From Elusimicrobia bacterium RIFCSPLOWO2_01_FULL_60_11 (GTDB taxonomy: Bacteria > Elusimicrobiota > Elusimicrobia > 2-02-FULL-39-32), in contig MGUS01000068.1 in the NCBI GenBank assembly GCA_001800085.1, positions 1,869-11,942 on the forward strand: a stretch of 10,074 nt of DNA, read 5' to 3'. Positions within the stretch are counted from its first letter, which is position 1. Each line of letters starts with the position of its first letter. Under the pieces are notes generated by a model. The model did no database searches. It was not told the DNA's origin and worked only from the letters and a program-made list of their open reading frames with translations. The translations under genes were made by a program, and so were the position numbers. This document shows, one piece after another, positions 1-6,360 of the stretch.

Positions 1-2
1 GA

Positions 3-1607
3 AATTCCGAGCTGGCCTCCATGAAGCGGAGGTTCTGGGCCGGCTTGGCCCTGACCCTGCCTGTTTTTATCATCGCCATGTCCCATATGGCCGCGCACTC
101 CAGGGGACTGGACCTGCTTCAGATGATCCTCTCCACCCCTGTCGTTCTCTGGGCCGGCTGGCCTCTCCTCGAGCGCGGCCGCTGCTCCATCGTCCACCGG
201 CACTTGAACATGTTCACGCTCATCTCCATCGGCATCCTGACCGCTTATGCCTACAGCGCCGCGGCCGTCATCCTTGGGAAAGGCGCGGTCTACTTCGAAT
301 CCGCCGCAGTCATCACCACGCTGGTGCTCTTGGGCCAGGTGCTGGAGCTCTCTGCCCGGGCCAGAACGGGCGGGGCCATACGGGAGCTTCTCGGGCTTTC
401 CCCCAAGACGGCCCGGCGCTTGAATCCGGACGGGACGGAGGAAGACGTCCCCCTGAATGAGATCAGGGCGGGAGACCGTTTGAAGGTCAGGACGGGGGAA
501 AAGATCCCCGCGGACGGCGCTGTGACGGAGGGCAAATGCTCCGTGGATGAATCCATGCTCACCGGGGAATCCGTTCCGGTGGAGAAGACCGCCGGCAGCC
601 GTGTGATCGGAGGAACGCTGAACGGCCGGGGGAGTTTTGTGATGCAAGTGGAGCGGACCGGGGAAGACACCCTTTTGGCTCAGATCGTGCGCACCGTGGG
701 CCAGGCGCAGAGGTCCCGTGCTCCCATCCAAGGCATCGCCGACACGGTATCCGCCTATTTCGTGCCGGCGGTCCTGGCCGCTTCCGCCGCAACATTCGCG
801 GCCTGGCTCATTTGGGGGCCGGAGCCCAAGGCCGCGCACGCTCTCATCAACGCCGTGGCCGTCCTCATCATCGCCTGCCCCTGCGCCCTGGGCCTGGCCA
901 CGCCCATGTCCATCATGACGGCGATGGGGAGGGGAGCCCAGTCAGGCATCCTTATTAAAGACGCCGAAGCCCTGGAGATCCTGGAAAAAGTGGACGCCCT
1001 TGTGCTCGACAAGACCGGCACGCTCACGCGGGGCAAAGTTTCTCTCGAAGAACCGGATATTCTGAGGGAAAGCGCGCCCGAGATGATACGGGAGATGAAA
1101 AAGGAGGACATCCGCATCGTCATGATGACGGGCGACCGACAAGCCGCGGCGGAAGCCGTGGCGGGCGAACTCGGAATCGAGTTCAGGGCTCAGGTCCTGC
1201 CGGAAGACAAACTCGCCCTGGTGAACGAGCTTCAGGCTCAGGGGCGGACGGTGGCCATGGCGGGGGACGGGATCAACGACGCTCCGGCTCTGGCCAAGGC
1301 GGATGTCGGCATCGCCATGGGCACGGGAACGGACGTGGCGATGGAGAGCGCGGGGGTGGTGCTTGTGAAGGGCGACTTACGGGGGATTTTGCGCGCCCGT
1401 AAGTTGAGCCGGGCCGCCATGAGAAACATCCGGCAGAACCTCTTCTTCGCCTTCGTCTACAATGTCCTGGGGGTCCCTGTCGCGGCGGGAGTCCTCTACC
1501 CGTTCTTCGGGCTTCTCTTGAGCCCCATGATCGCGGCCGCGGCCATGACCTTGAGTTCGGTCTCGGTCATCGCCAACGCCTTGCGGTTGAGGAAGCTTAA
1601 ATTATGA
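3..1607 (+). CDS. copA: Cu(I)-translocating P1B-type ATPase, 5'-partial, apparently lacking the ATP-binding N-domain
   Basis: Membrane pump that would export Cu(I). The frame is open from base 3, upstream of the first ATG at 21, and the residues before that Met (SELAS) continue the family's usual run into the first helix, so the gene begins outside the window. Counting from the ATG at 21, visible parts are: two N-terminal helices (about 5-20 and 31-50), helices near 63-83 and 90-110, actuator loop TGES (181-184), CPC copper site (286-288), phosphorylation motif DKTGT (330-334), TGD (370-372), GDGIND (415-420), then two final helices with YN (480-481) and MxxSS (509-513), which mark Cu(I) specificity. 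Only about 36 residues separate DKTGT from TGD, where the family normally has well over 100, including an HP motif that is absent here. The missing part matches the nucleotide-binding domain, and the deletion is in frame. The pump is probably inactive unless ATP is bound another way; an assembly error is also possible. It converges on maeA with a 6-bp overlap. Confidence 0.9.
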   Translation, partial: NSELASMKRRFWAGLALTLPVFIIAMSHMAAHSRGLDLLQMILSTPVVLWAGWPLLERGRCSIVHRHLNMFTLISIGILTAYAYSAAAVILGKGAVYFESAAVITTLVLLGQVLELSARARTGGAIRELLGLSPKTARRLNPDGTEEDVPLNEIRAGDRLKVRTGEKIPADGAVTEGKCSVDESMLTGESVPVEKTAGSRVIGGTLNGRGSFVMQVERTGEDTLLAQIVRTVGQAQRSRAPIQGIADTVSAYFVPAVLAASAATFAAWLIWGPEPKAAHALINAVAVLIIACPCALGLATPMSIMTAMGRGAQSGILIKDAEALEILEKVDALVLDKTGTLTRGKVSLEEPDILRESAPEMIREMKKEDIRIVMMTGDRQAAAEAVAGELGIEFRAQVLPEDKLALVNELQAQGRTVAMAGDGINDAPALAKADVGIAMGTGTDVAMESAGVVLVKGDLRGILRARKLSRAAMRNIRQNLFFAFVYNVLGVPVAAGVLYPFFGLLLSPMIAAAAMTLSSVSVIANALRLRKLKL

Positions 1608-3323
1608 TTTGAGGCGCTTGAGTTTGGGGTAGACGGGGTTCCAGACCTGGCTTCGCAATAAATCGTGGATGTTCCCGGGACCGACGGCGGGATCGGCCAG
1701 ACCCAGGCGGACCGCCTCTTTTGCGACCGCGGCCGCGATCTTTTCCGAGATCTCCCGCAGGTGCTCCAGGTTGGGGAATAGGGAATCCTCGAACCCCGGA
1801 AGGCGCTTGTCGAAATCAGACAGGGCCTTGGCGGAGGCCAGGAAGAATTCTTCCGGCACCCGCTTGGCGCCGGAGGCGACGATGCCGAGCCCGACACCGG
1901 GGAAGATGAAAGCGTTGTTGCACTGGCCGATCGCGACCTTCCTGCCGTTCAAAGAAACGGGCGCGAAAGGGCTGCCCGTGGCGACCCAGGCCTTCCCGCC
2001 GGTCCACTTAAAGATGTCTTCCGGGACCGCTTCGCATTTGGAAGTCGGGTTTGAAAGAGGGAATATGATGGGTCTCCCGGCGCCGCGGGCCATTTCCTTG
2101 ATGAGGGACTCGGAGAACGTCCCCGGCTGGCCGGAAGCGCCGATGAGGATGGTCGGCTTGACCTTGCGGACGACCTCGGCCAGGTCCACCGGCTTGGAAA
2201 GGTCCAGCCCCAGGGATTTCGCGCGCTCCACCGTCTGGGCGAAAAGTTTCTTCTCGCTGGAAAGGTCGCCCCGGCCCAGGTGCACGAGCCCCATGGAATC
2301 CACGAGCCACTCGCCGGCCTTCGCGGCCTCCGCCGAAACCCCCCTACCCTTCAATTCCAGGGCGATGAGCCGCGCGGTGCCCGTGGCCGCGGAACCGGCC
2401 CCGGCGTAGACGATGCGCTCCTGGGCGAGGTCGCGGCCTTCGAGCTTCAAGGCGCGCAGGATGCCCGCGAGCGTGACGGAAGCCGTGCCCTGGATGTCGT
2501 CGTTGAAGCTCAAGATGTCGTTGCGGTAGCGTTCCAGGAGCCGCCAGGCGTTGGCCTTGGCAAAATCCTCCCATTGCAGGAGCGCCTTGGGCCAGCGCTC
2601 TTTAACGGAACGGACGAAGAGGTCGATGAACCCGTCGTACTCGGCGCCTCGGAGCCGCTCGTGCTGCCAGCCCAGGTAGAGCGGGTCGTTCAAAAGCTCG
2701 GGATTGTTGGTGCCCACGTCCAAAAGGATGGGGAGCGTCCGCCGCGGGTGGATGCCCGCACCCAAGGTATAGATGGCCAGTTTTCCCACGGGAATACCCA
2801 TACCGCCCACTCCCAGGTCGCCCAGGCCCAAAATCCTTTCGCCGTCCGTGACCACGATGACCGAGATGTCGTCGTGAGGCACGTTCCTTAAAAGCTCCCG
2901 CATCCGGTCCCTCTGCGGATAAGAAAGGTAGAGTCCCCGCGCCCGACGGAACATGTGGCTGTAGCGGCGGCAGGCCTCGCCCACGGTGGGCGTGTAGATG
3001 ATGGGGAGCATCTCCGCGATGTGGTCCGAGACCAGGCGGTAGAAAAGGGTCTCGTTGCGGTCATGGAGACCGCCCAGATAGATGTTCTGATTGATGGGGT
3101 TGTCTTTGGCGGCGAAGTTGTCGTAGGTGCGCTGGAGTTGGCTCTCCACGGAATTGACCCGGGGCGGCAGGAGGCCTTCGAGGCCGAACTCGCGGCGCTC
3201 CTCTTCCGAGAAAGCGCTGCCCTTGTTAAGGTAGGGGTTGGTCAGGAGCGCCTGGCCGGACAGAGAGGTCTCGACGACTTCTTGTTCCTGAATTTGCGGC
3301 TTAAGGGAAGCGGATTGGGGCAT
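1602..3323 (-). CDS. maeA: NAD-dependent malic enzyme (malate dehydrogenase, oxaloacetate-decarboxylating)
   Basis: Oxidatively decarboxylates L-malate to pyruvate and CO2 with reduction of NAD+; cytoplasmic, linking the TCA cycle to pyruvate. At 573 residues it belongs to the large MaeA/eukaryotic size class (E. coli MaeA is 565). Visible motifs: [10 protein letters not shown] at 109-118 with catalytic Tyr110; GIPVGKL at 176-182 with catalytic Lys181; metal ligands in WEDF (251-254) and FNDDIQGT (273-280); Rossmann glycine motif GAGSAATG (308-315). The start is the ATG at 3321-3323. No Shine-Dalgarno precedes it; instead TAAAAT lies on the minus strand 6 nt before the ATG, which would give a leaderless mRNA. 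Its 3' end overlaps copA by 6 bp. vapC lies 49 bp upstream on the same strand, so readthrough from vapBC is possible. NAD rather than NADP preference is inferred from family similarity only. Confidence 0.95.
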   Translation of the reverse strand: MPQSASLKPQIQEQEVVETSLSGQALLTNPYLNKGSAFSEEERREFGLEGLLPPRVNSVESQLQRTYDNFAAKDNPINQNIYLGGLHDRNETLFYRLVSDHIAEMLPIIYTPTVGEACRRYSHMFRRARGLYLSYPQRDRMRELLRNVPHDDISVIVVTDGERILGLGDLGVGGMGIPVGKLAIYTLGAGIHPRRTLPILLDVGTNNPELLNDPLYLGWQHERLRGAEYDGFIDLFVRSVKERWPKALLQWEDFAKANAWRLLERYRNDILSFNDDIQGTASVTLAGILRALKLEGRDLAQERIVYAGAGSAATGTARLIALELKGRGVSAEAAKAGEWLVDSMGLVHLGRGDLSSEKKLFAQTVERAKSLGLDLSKPVDLAEVVRKVKPTILIGASGQPGTFSESLIKEMARGAGRPIIFPLSNPTSKCEAVPEDIFKWTGGKAWVATGSPFAPVSLNGRKVAIGQCNNAFIFPGVGLGIVASGAKRVPEEFFLASAKALSDFDKRLPGFEDSLFPNLEHLREISEKIAAAVAKEAVRLGLADPAVGPGNIHDLLRSQVWNPVYPKLKRLKS

Positions 3324-3329
3324 AAGCTT

Positions 3330-3335
3330 ATTTTA
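3330..3335 (-). promoter_or_regulatory. Candidate -10 of a leaderless maeA promoter
   Basis: The minus strand reads TAAAAT (5 of 6 with TATAAT), then six bases, then the maeA ATG. A start site 7 nt after the hexamer falls on the A of the ATG. No good -35 hexamer is visible 16-18 bp upstream, so this is a weak promoter call. Confidence 0.35.
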
Positions 3336-3339
3336 CAAT

Positions 3340-3355
3340 AAATTTTGCGCCCGGC
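3340..3355. repeat. Direct repeat copy A, tRNA-acceptor-like
   Basis: Reads AAATTTTGCGCCCGGC on the plus strand. The 11 bases TTGCGCCCGGC at 3345-3355 recur exactly at 5986-5996, where they form the 3' acceptor strand of a tRNA-like remnant. It lies in the 49-bp gap between maeA and vapC, at the outer edge of the accessory block. It could be an attachment-site half or a chance GC-rich match. Confidence 0.45.
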
Positions 3356-3372
3356 TTTGCACACCCCTTCGT

Positions 3373-3819
3373 TTAAGCCGTATGTTTTCGAGACCCAAGG
3401 TGAGCGATGGGAATGCCGGCTGAGTTTGCGGCGCTTTTAAGATGCCCATCCAATGTCGCCAAGGGCAGCCCTTCCCTCAAAGCCAGTTCAAGATAAGACG
3501 CGTCATAAACGGTAAGGTTCCATTCCCTGGCTTGAGAGATCACCTGCTCAAAGATCCTCGAAGGATGGGAATCGTCGATGGATATCCCTAAATCGCTCAG
3601 ACGGGAAAGAAAATGTGCCGCTTGCGCCACGGTGATCCTTTTGCGCCGCTCGGCCGCCAGCAGCGCGTTGGCCACCTCATAGGGCCAAAGGGCCGGGACG
3701 AGGGCTTCCGTGCCGGAAGTCAAAGCGTCCAGCAACCGCTCGGTATCGGGGGTTTTTTCATCTTCAAAACACCAGGCAACGGCGATAGAAGCGTCCAAAA
3801 CAATACGAGCGGGGTTCAA
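3373..3819 (-). CDS. vapC: VapC-type PIN-domain ribonuclease toxin
   Basis: Toxin of a type II toxin-antitoxin pair; PIN domains are Mg2+-dependent RNases that typically cut tRNA or rRNA to halt translation. The 148 residues cover a whole PIN domain, with the acidic active-site set visible: Asp9 in VLDAS, Glu48 in PYEVANAL, Asp106 in VYDASY and Asp124 in ATLDGHL. All four are present, so it should be catalytically competent. The start is a TTG (3817-3819) that overlaps the vapB stop codon as TTGA, with GAAGGA 8 nt upstream. This arrangement supports translational coupling to vapB and keeps toxin synthesis below that of the antitoxin. The target RNA cannot be told from the sequence. Confidence 0.9.
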   Translation of the reverse strand: MNPARIVLDASIAVAWCFEDEKTPDTERLLDALTSGTEALVPALWPYEVANALLAAERRKRITVAQAAHFLSRLSDLGISIDDSHPSRIFEQVISQAREWNLTVYDASYLELALREGLPLATLDGHLKSAANSAGIPIAHLGSRKHTA

Positions 3820-4058
3820 TAGCGCCGTCCTTCATCGATGAGCTTGCGGATGCTGACGCTTCCCAAACGGACGCCCTTTCTCATCTGCCGGATTTCTTCG
3901 GCGGCTTCTTTGAGGTCCTTTTTACCGGGGAAGTCCGCCGGGACGAGCTTGGCGACAGGGACTCCGCGCTTTGTGATCTGAACGGTTTCGCCCCTGACAA
4001 CCCGCGCCAAAAGCGCGGGAAGATGGGTTTTGGCTTCAAAAGAACCGACGGTGACCAT
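3816..4058 (-). CDS. vapB: Phd/YefM-family antitoxin (VapB partner of VapC)
   Basis: Antitoxin that would bind and block the downstream PIN toxin and repress its own operon. The 80-residue protein begins MVTVGSFEAKTHLPALL and contains GETVQITKRGVPVAKLVP, the classic N-terminal fold of Phd/YefM DNA-binding antitoxins. The C-terminal part (about 47-80, rich in charged residues) is the usual toxin-binding tail. The ATG at 4056-4058 is preceded by a consensus Shine-Dalgarno (AAGGAGGT, 7-nt spacer), the strongest ribosome site in the window. Its stop overlaps the vapC start by 4 nt (3816-3819). Fold family is clear; the symbol vapB is used by context with VapC. Confidence 0.9.
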   Translation of the reverse strand: MVTVGSFEAKTHLPALLARVVRGETVQITKRGVPVAKLVPADFPGKKDLKEAAEEIRQMRKGVRLGSVSIRKLIDEGRRY

Positions 4059-4065
4059 GGGCTTT

Positions 4066-4073
4066 ACCTCCTT
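4066..4073 (-). promoter_or_regulatory. Strong Shine-Dalgarno of vapB
   Basis: The minus strand reads AAGGAGGT, 7 nt before the vapB ATG. It fixes the start and contrasts with the SD-less core genes around it. Confidence 0.85.
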
Positions 4074-4091
4074 AAAAAACTGATCGCTTTA

Positions 4092-4120
4092 AGCCTACCA
4101 TGAATAGACTAGTTTGTCAA
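4092..4120 (-). promoter_or_regulatory. Candidate vapBC promoter
   Basis: On the minus strand a perfect -35 TTGACA (4115-4120) is followed after 17 bp by TAGGCT (4092-4097), a poorer -10. Transcription would begin near 4085, leaving a leader of about 27 nt that includes the Shine-Dalgarno. The -35 is straddled by the direct repeats at 4108-4128. Confidence 0.5.
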
Positions 4121-4128
4121 CTAGTTTG
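4108..4128. promoter_or_regulatory. Candidate VapB(C) operator: 12-bp-phased direct repeat
   Basis: ACTAGTTTG occurs at 4108-4116 and again at 4120-4128 on the plus strand, so the copies start 12 bp apart and overlap the -35 element of the vapBC promoter. Each contains the palindrome ACTAGT. Phd/VapB-type antitoxins autoregulate by binding repeats over their promoter, so this is the natural operator candidate. Confidence 0.5.
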
Positions 4129-4232
4129 AAATGACATGCAAGGCTCACGGCTCGAACTATCTTTTACTGCACAGGCAGACATAATTCCTGGTCATTTCGT
4201 TTCTGTGGAGGGTATGGAGGTGACTTATCGGC

Positions 4233-4260
4233 TTGACATTGTGTATAATTATTTTATAAT
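4233..4260 (+). promoter_or_regulatory. Consensus promoter of the brnA-like gene
   Basis: Perfect -35 TTGACA (4233-4238), 16-bp spacer, perfect -10 TATAAT (4255-4260). The expected start site is about 4267, only 2-3 nt before the ATG at 4270, so the mRNA should be leaderless or nearly so. Confidence 0.75.
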
Positions 4261-4265
4261 TACAC
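4241..4265. promoter_or_regulatory. AT-rich inverted repeat over the -10, candidate operator
   Basis: GTGTA at 4241-4245 mirrors TACAC at 4261-4265, and inside them TAATTAT (4246-4252) mirrors ATAATTA (4256-4262) around TTT. The two symmetry centres differ by one base. The element covers the -10 of the brnA-like gene; ribbon-helix-helix antitoxins bind such palindromes, so autorepression is a reasonable inference. Confidence 0.5.
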
Positions 4266-4269
4266 TATT

Positions 4270-4485
4270 ATGAGAAAGAATTACGACTTTTCCAAAGCAA
4301 AGAAGAATCCCTACACGAAACTGCTCAAGAGACAGGTCACCATCCGCCTTGACCTTGATACCATTGCCTATTTCAAGAGCCTGGCCGTGGAGGCTGGGGT
4401 GCCCTATCAGAGCTTGATCAACATGTACTTGCGGGACTGCGTGCTCTCCCACCGGAAACCGGTGTTCAAGTGGCAGGGGTCGTGA
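4270..4485 (+). CDS. BrnA-like / CopG-type ribbon-helix-helix antitoxin, orphan
   Basis: DNA-binding antitoxin-type protein of 71 residues. It opens MRKNYDFSKAKKNPY, an N-terminus I associate with BrnA-like antitoxins, followed by a ribbon-helix-helix: beta strand QVTIRLD (22-28), helix 1 about 29-42 (LDTIAYFKSLAVEA), turn GVPYQS, helix 2 about 46-57 (QSLINMYLRDCV). In BrnTA systems a BrnT RNase toxin lies just upstream; here the 211 bp upstream holds no BrnT-like sequence, and the downstream gene is convergent. It is therefore an orphan, acting either on a toxin elsewhere or as a stand-alone autoregulated repressor. It has a consensus promoter with a palindrome at the -10 and no Shine-Dalgarno. 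The start is well supported by family similarity at the N-terminus. Confidence 0.85.
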   Translation: MRKNYDFSKAKKNPYTKLLKRQVTIRLDLDTIAYFKSLAVEAGVPYQSLINMYLRDCVLSHRKPVFKWQGS

Positions 4486-4487
4486 GG

Positions 4488-4501
4488 AAAAATTGGTGCG
4501 C
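4488..4501. repeat. Direct repeat copy B (AAAAATTGGTGCGC)
   Basis: Matches 13 of 14 bases with 5978-5991, and 12 of 12 of its first bases with 6361-6372, the 3' end plus T-tract of the real tRNA-Glu. On the minus strand it reads GCGCACCAATTTTT, like the last bases of a tRNA with CCA followed by a terminator. It sits exactly where base composition shifts to AT-rich. It also forms one arm of a hairpin, so it may simply be a terminator. Confidence 0.5.
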
Positions 4502-4532
4502 TACAGTTCACTGAAAACTGAACGTACCAATT
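4488..4532 (-). terminator. Candidate intrinsic terminator for the RES / small-protein unit
   Basis: An imperfect long hairpin: AATTGG (4491-4496) pairs with CCAATT (4527-4532), TAC (4502-4504) with GTA (4524-4526) and GTTCA (4506-4510) with TGAAC (4519-4523); the left arm has the extra bases TGCGC and A. On the minus strand it is followed directly by a T-tract (TTTTT, 4488-4492), and it lies about 30 bp beyond the stop of the small-protein gene. On the plus strand no T-tract follows. Confidence 0.5.
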
Positions 4533-4563
4533 ACAAAATATTTTCTCGATACTAAATGTCTAA

Positions 4564-4821
4564 TTACCTATTCAAATTCTCAACAAACAATTGCTTAAAA
4601 TATGTCTGCTCTTCACCCGTACTCCATAACCATACTTTTGCTGTTTGAGTATCAAGCAAGTACGCCGCAGGAAGAACGTTTATGTTCCCCGTAACTGGTG
4701 GAGATATAAACATCTGGTATCTACCTACTTGTTTTGATGTATCATTTTTTTGATAATCTACTGCCCATGCACATACCGCAAGAACTACCACTCCACCCAA
4801 ACCTATTATTATCTTTCTCAT
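4564..4821 (-). CDS. Small membrane-anchored or secreted protein of unknown function
   Basis: I do not recognise a named family. The 85-residue protein has an N-terminal hydrophobic segment (about 4-21, after MRK), serving as signal anchor or signal peptide. LAVC at 14-17 resembles a lipobox but has Val before the Cys, so a lipoprotein is doubtful. The mature part carries VGRYQMF (32-38) and then AYLLDTQTAKVWLW (53-66), a beta-hairpin pattern (Y-L-L-D-T-x-T-x-K-V-W) seen in small exported proteins that I cannot name. The start at 4819-4821 has AGAGGAG about 10 nt upstream. A small hairpin GGTGG/CCACC (4839-4843, 4851-4855) abuts that ribosome site. It lies 134 bp downstream of the RES gene on the same strand, and its base composition is AT-rich like that gene. 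Confidence 0.6.
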   Translation of the reverse strand: MRKIIIGLGGVVVLAVCAWAVDYQKNDTSKQVGRYQMFISPPVTGNINVLPAAYLLDTQTAKVWLWSTGEEQTYFKQLFVENLNR

Positions 4822-4871
4822 TTTTATTCAGCTCCTCTGGTGGAAAAGAACCACCGCTTATTTTGACTCTC

Positions 4872-4885
4872 AGAATTCAGAATTC
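4872..4885. repeat. Tandem 7-bp repeat AGAATTC x2
   Basis: Two adjacent exact copies of AGAATTC in the 134-bp gap between the RES gene and the small-protein gene. No function is evident; it may be a replication slippage product. Confidence 0.6.
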
Positions 4886-4955
4886 GCGGAAACATCTTAC
4901 TTATCTCCTGATACGGTGTCCCTAAAATTATGATGTTTGCTTTATAAGCCCCTAG

Positions 4956-5930
4956 TCAATGGGAGCGTTCACATCCATATATATATGGTATCCCCACAAA
5001 TCTATACTTTAATTTATCAACATTAAATAACACAAGATATTCGCTATCGAGTAGGTATTTGTTAAAAACTATTCCATCATAGCCCTTCATTTTTGCAGCA
5101 TCTGCAATGAATCTTGGTACAAAATACTCTGGCTTCCAGTTGTTGTCACGTATTACTTCCTTTCGGATAGTATCTGAGTATATGATCCCTGTGGCCAATA
5201 TTGATAGATAAGGGTTAGGATGATCAGGATGTTTCATGCATAAGTTAAGTATCTTTGGATCCTGGACAATTTTTATTTTTTGTATCCAAGCAAATGATTC
5301 TGTTTTATATTTTACCTCGTTGGCACATGCCCACTCAAAATTTGCCAGATACCAATGGCTCTGTCCAAAGTGATTGTATCTTCCCTCAGGAATATGCACT
5401 TTTGTTGGTTCGGGCGGAAGCATATCTCTAGAAGTAAATTTAATGCCGTCAGTTAATTGCCTAGCCCGATACCACACTTGTGATTTGATTGAATGTTTTG
5501 GAAAGTTCTCAATCGCATCAATTATTCTCCTACCAATATGATGCCGAGCTCCTAAATACGGATACTGTTGAAGATATTTGGTGAATTCGTGAAATTTTGG
5601 CTGAAACGTAATTTTCCACTTCTCCATCTTCCTTTCAAACTGCTTTTGCTCCATCGATTTCAAGGCAACCTGTATCCCCAATTCCAATGGAGAATGGCAG
5701 CTATTACAATAAACGTTGGAAGCTATTTCCGAGTGATATTTTCTAGGTATACCACATTCATTCAAAAAATCTTTTATATCTTGCGGATTCCCAAGTACCC
5801 AAATAGGTCCACCACCTTCCCAAGGCTGACAGTTATCACAATACAAGATTTCCTTTTGAAGTTTGTCAATGTATTGTTGTATACGAGAATTATCGGAATG
5901 TCCTAATCCTTCATGATCGTTGTATCCCAT
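4956..5930 (-). CDS. RES-domain protein with N-terminal CxxC/CxxC zinc-binding part, predicted NAD-consuming toxin
   Basis: RES domains deplete cellular NAD+ in the Res-Xre toxin-antitoxin systems. The C-terminal half (about 150-305) fits: WYRAR at 153-157 with the conserved Arg155, PEGRYNHFGQSHWYLA at 181-196, ANEV with Glu205, YFVPRFIADAAK at 269-280, and LDSEYLVLF at 294-302 with Ser296, giving the R-E-S triad of the family name. The first 150 residues hold two Cys pairs, C31-x2-C34 and C75-x2-C78, likely one zinc site, then a helical, charged stretch; several RES proteins carry similar N-terminal modules. At 324 residues it is much longer than stand-alone Res toxins. No adjacent DUF2384/Xre antitoxin is visible; the nearest upstream same-strand gene is an HTH antidote-like protein 108 bp away. 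The gene is markedly AT-rich against its neighbours, suggesting transfer. No clear Shine-Dalgarno is seen. Confidence 0.85.
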   Translation of the reverse strand: MGYNDHEGLGHSDNSRIQQYIDKLQKEILYCDNCQPWEGGGPIWVLGNPQDIKDFLNECGIPRKYHSEIASNVYCNSCHSPLELGIQVALKSMEQKQFERKMEKWKITFQPKFHEFTKYLQQYPYLGARHHIGRRIIDAIENFPKHSIKSQVWYRARQLTDGIKFTSRDMLPPEPTKVHIPEGRYNHFGQSHWYLANFEWACANEVKYKTESFAWIQKIKIVQDPKILNLCMKHPDHPNPYLSILATGIIYSDTIRKEVIRDNNWKPEYFVPRFIADAAKMKGYDGIVFNKYLLDSEYLVLFNVDKLKYRFVGIPYIYGCERSH

Positions 5931-5977
5931 ATTGATTTTGTTATTTAGGTTTGAGGGAAAATGGCATATACCACTTA

Positions 5978-5996
5978 AAAAATTGTTGCGCCCGGC
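5978..5996. repeat. Direct repeat copy C
   Basis: AAAAATTGTTGCGCCCGGC. Its left part matches copy B (13 of 14 bases) and its right part matches copy A exactly over 11 bases (TTGCGCCCGGC). It is the 3' edge, with T-tract, of the tRNA-like remnant, and marks the return from AT-rich to mixed composition. Confidence 0.5.
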
Positions 5997-6011
5997 GGGA
6001 GTTGAACCCGT
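5984..6011 (-). pseudogene. Remnant of a tRNA 3' end (tRNA-Arg-like acceptor and T-arm)
   Basis: On the minus strand: T-arm ACGGG-TTCAACT-CCCGC with four intact stem pairs, then acceptor strand CGGGCGC, discriminator A, and ACA where CCA is expected, then TTTTTT. The acceptor CGGGCGC with A73 is typical of many bacterial tRNA-Arg genes. The bases upstream do not form anticodon or D arms and run into the end of the HTH gene, so no complete tRNA exists here. Such 3' fragments are commonly left as attachment sites by tRNA-targeting integrases. Confidence 0.55.
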
Positions 6012-6038
6012 GTTACATCTTTGGAAGGAAGGACATGG

Positions 6039-6359
6039 TTAGGCGGCGCGTTTAAATTCTTGCTGGATGGCCTGACACACTTTCGCCACGAGCTCCAAAT
6101 TTGGCACCCCTTTTCGACTGAGAAGATTATAAGCGGTTCTACGCGGGATATGGTAGTGCTTTGCAAGGTAGGATTTATTTAAATGCCGCAGGCTTGCGGC
6201 CAAAACCTCCCGGGCGGACACGGAATCACCTTCTTCTAAACACTCCATAAACGTCTTGAATACAAGTCGTGGATTGCTTAGAGTAACCGAGGTGTCATGG
6301 TCAAGCAACTTGATCTTTCTGTTTCGTTTATTTTTCGAGTTCATATTCGTGCTTCGCAT
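6039..6359 (-). CDS. Orphan HTH DNA-binding protein, addiction-module antidote-like
   Basis: Small helix-turn-helix protein resembling the HigA-like 'probable addiction module antidote' group. The core is residues about 48-102: VSAREVLAASLRHLNKSYLA, then AKHYHIPRRTAYNLLS as helix-turn-helix (about 66-81), and a following helix PNLELVAKVCQAIQ. Residues 1-30 are basic and probably disordered. Antidotes of this group normally follow a RelE/HigB-type toxin; none is present, since the upstream neighbour is tRNA-Glu. The given start (6357-6359) lies only 7 nt from the tRNA 3' end; the ATG at 6342-6344, giving 101 residues, is an equally likely start. Neither has a good Shine-Dalgarno. Expression may depend on readthrough of the tRNA-Glu transcript. 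It could regulate the RES gene 108 bp downstream, which is inference. Confidence 0.75.
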   Translation of the reverse strand: MRSTNMNSKNKRNRKIKLLDHDTSVTLSNPRLVFKTFMECLEEGDSVSAREVLAASLRHLNKSYLAKHYHIPRRTAYNLLSRKGVPNLELVAKVCQAIQQEFKRAA

Positions 6360-6360
6360 T

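Noticed and set aside
4128..4198. Inverted repeat GAAATGAC (4128-4135) / GTCATTTC (4191-4198), considered as ends of a tiny mobile element.
   Set aside because: Only 8 bp, no target duplication and nothing recognisable between the arms; chance is likely.
4136..4273. A 45-codon plus-strand frame whose TGA overlaps the brnA-like ATG (ATGA), tempting as a missing upstream toxin.
   Set aside because: It shows no BrnT resemblance, the strong promoter of the next gene lies inside it, it has no ribosome site, and its C-terminus is just translated promoter DNA.
5568..5906. Plus-strand 112-codon frame opposite the RES gene.
   Set aside because: Hydrophobic-looking but only the antisense of the RES N-terminus, with no ribosome site.
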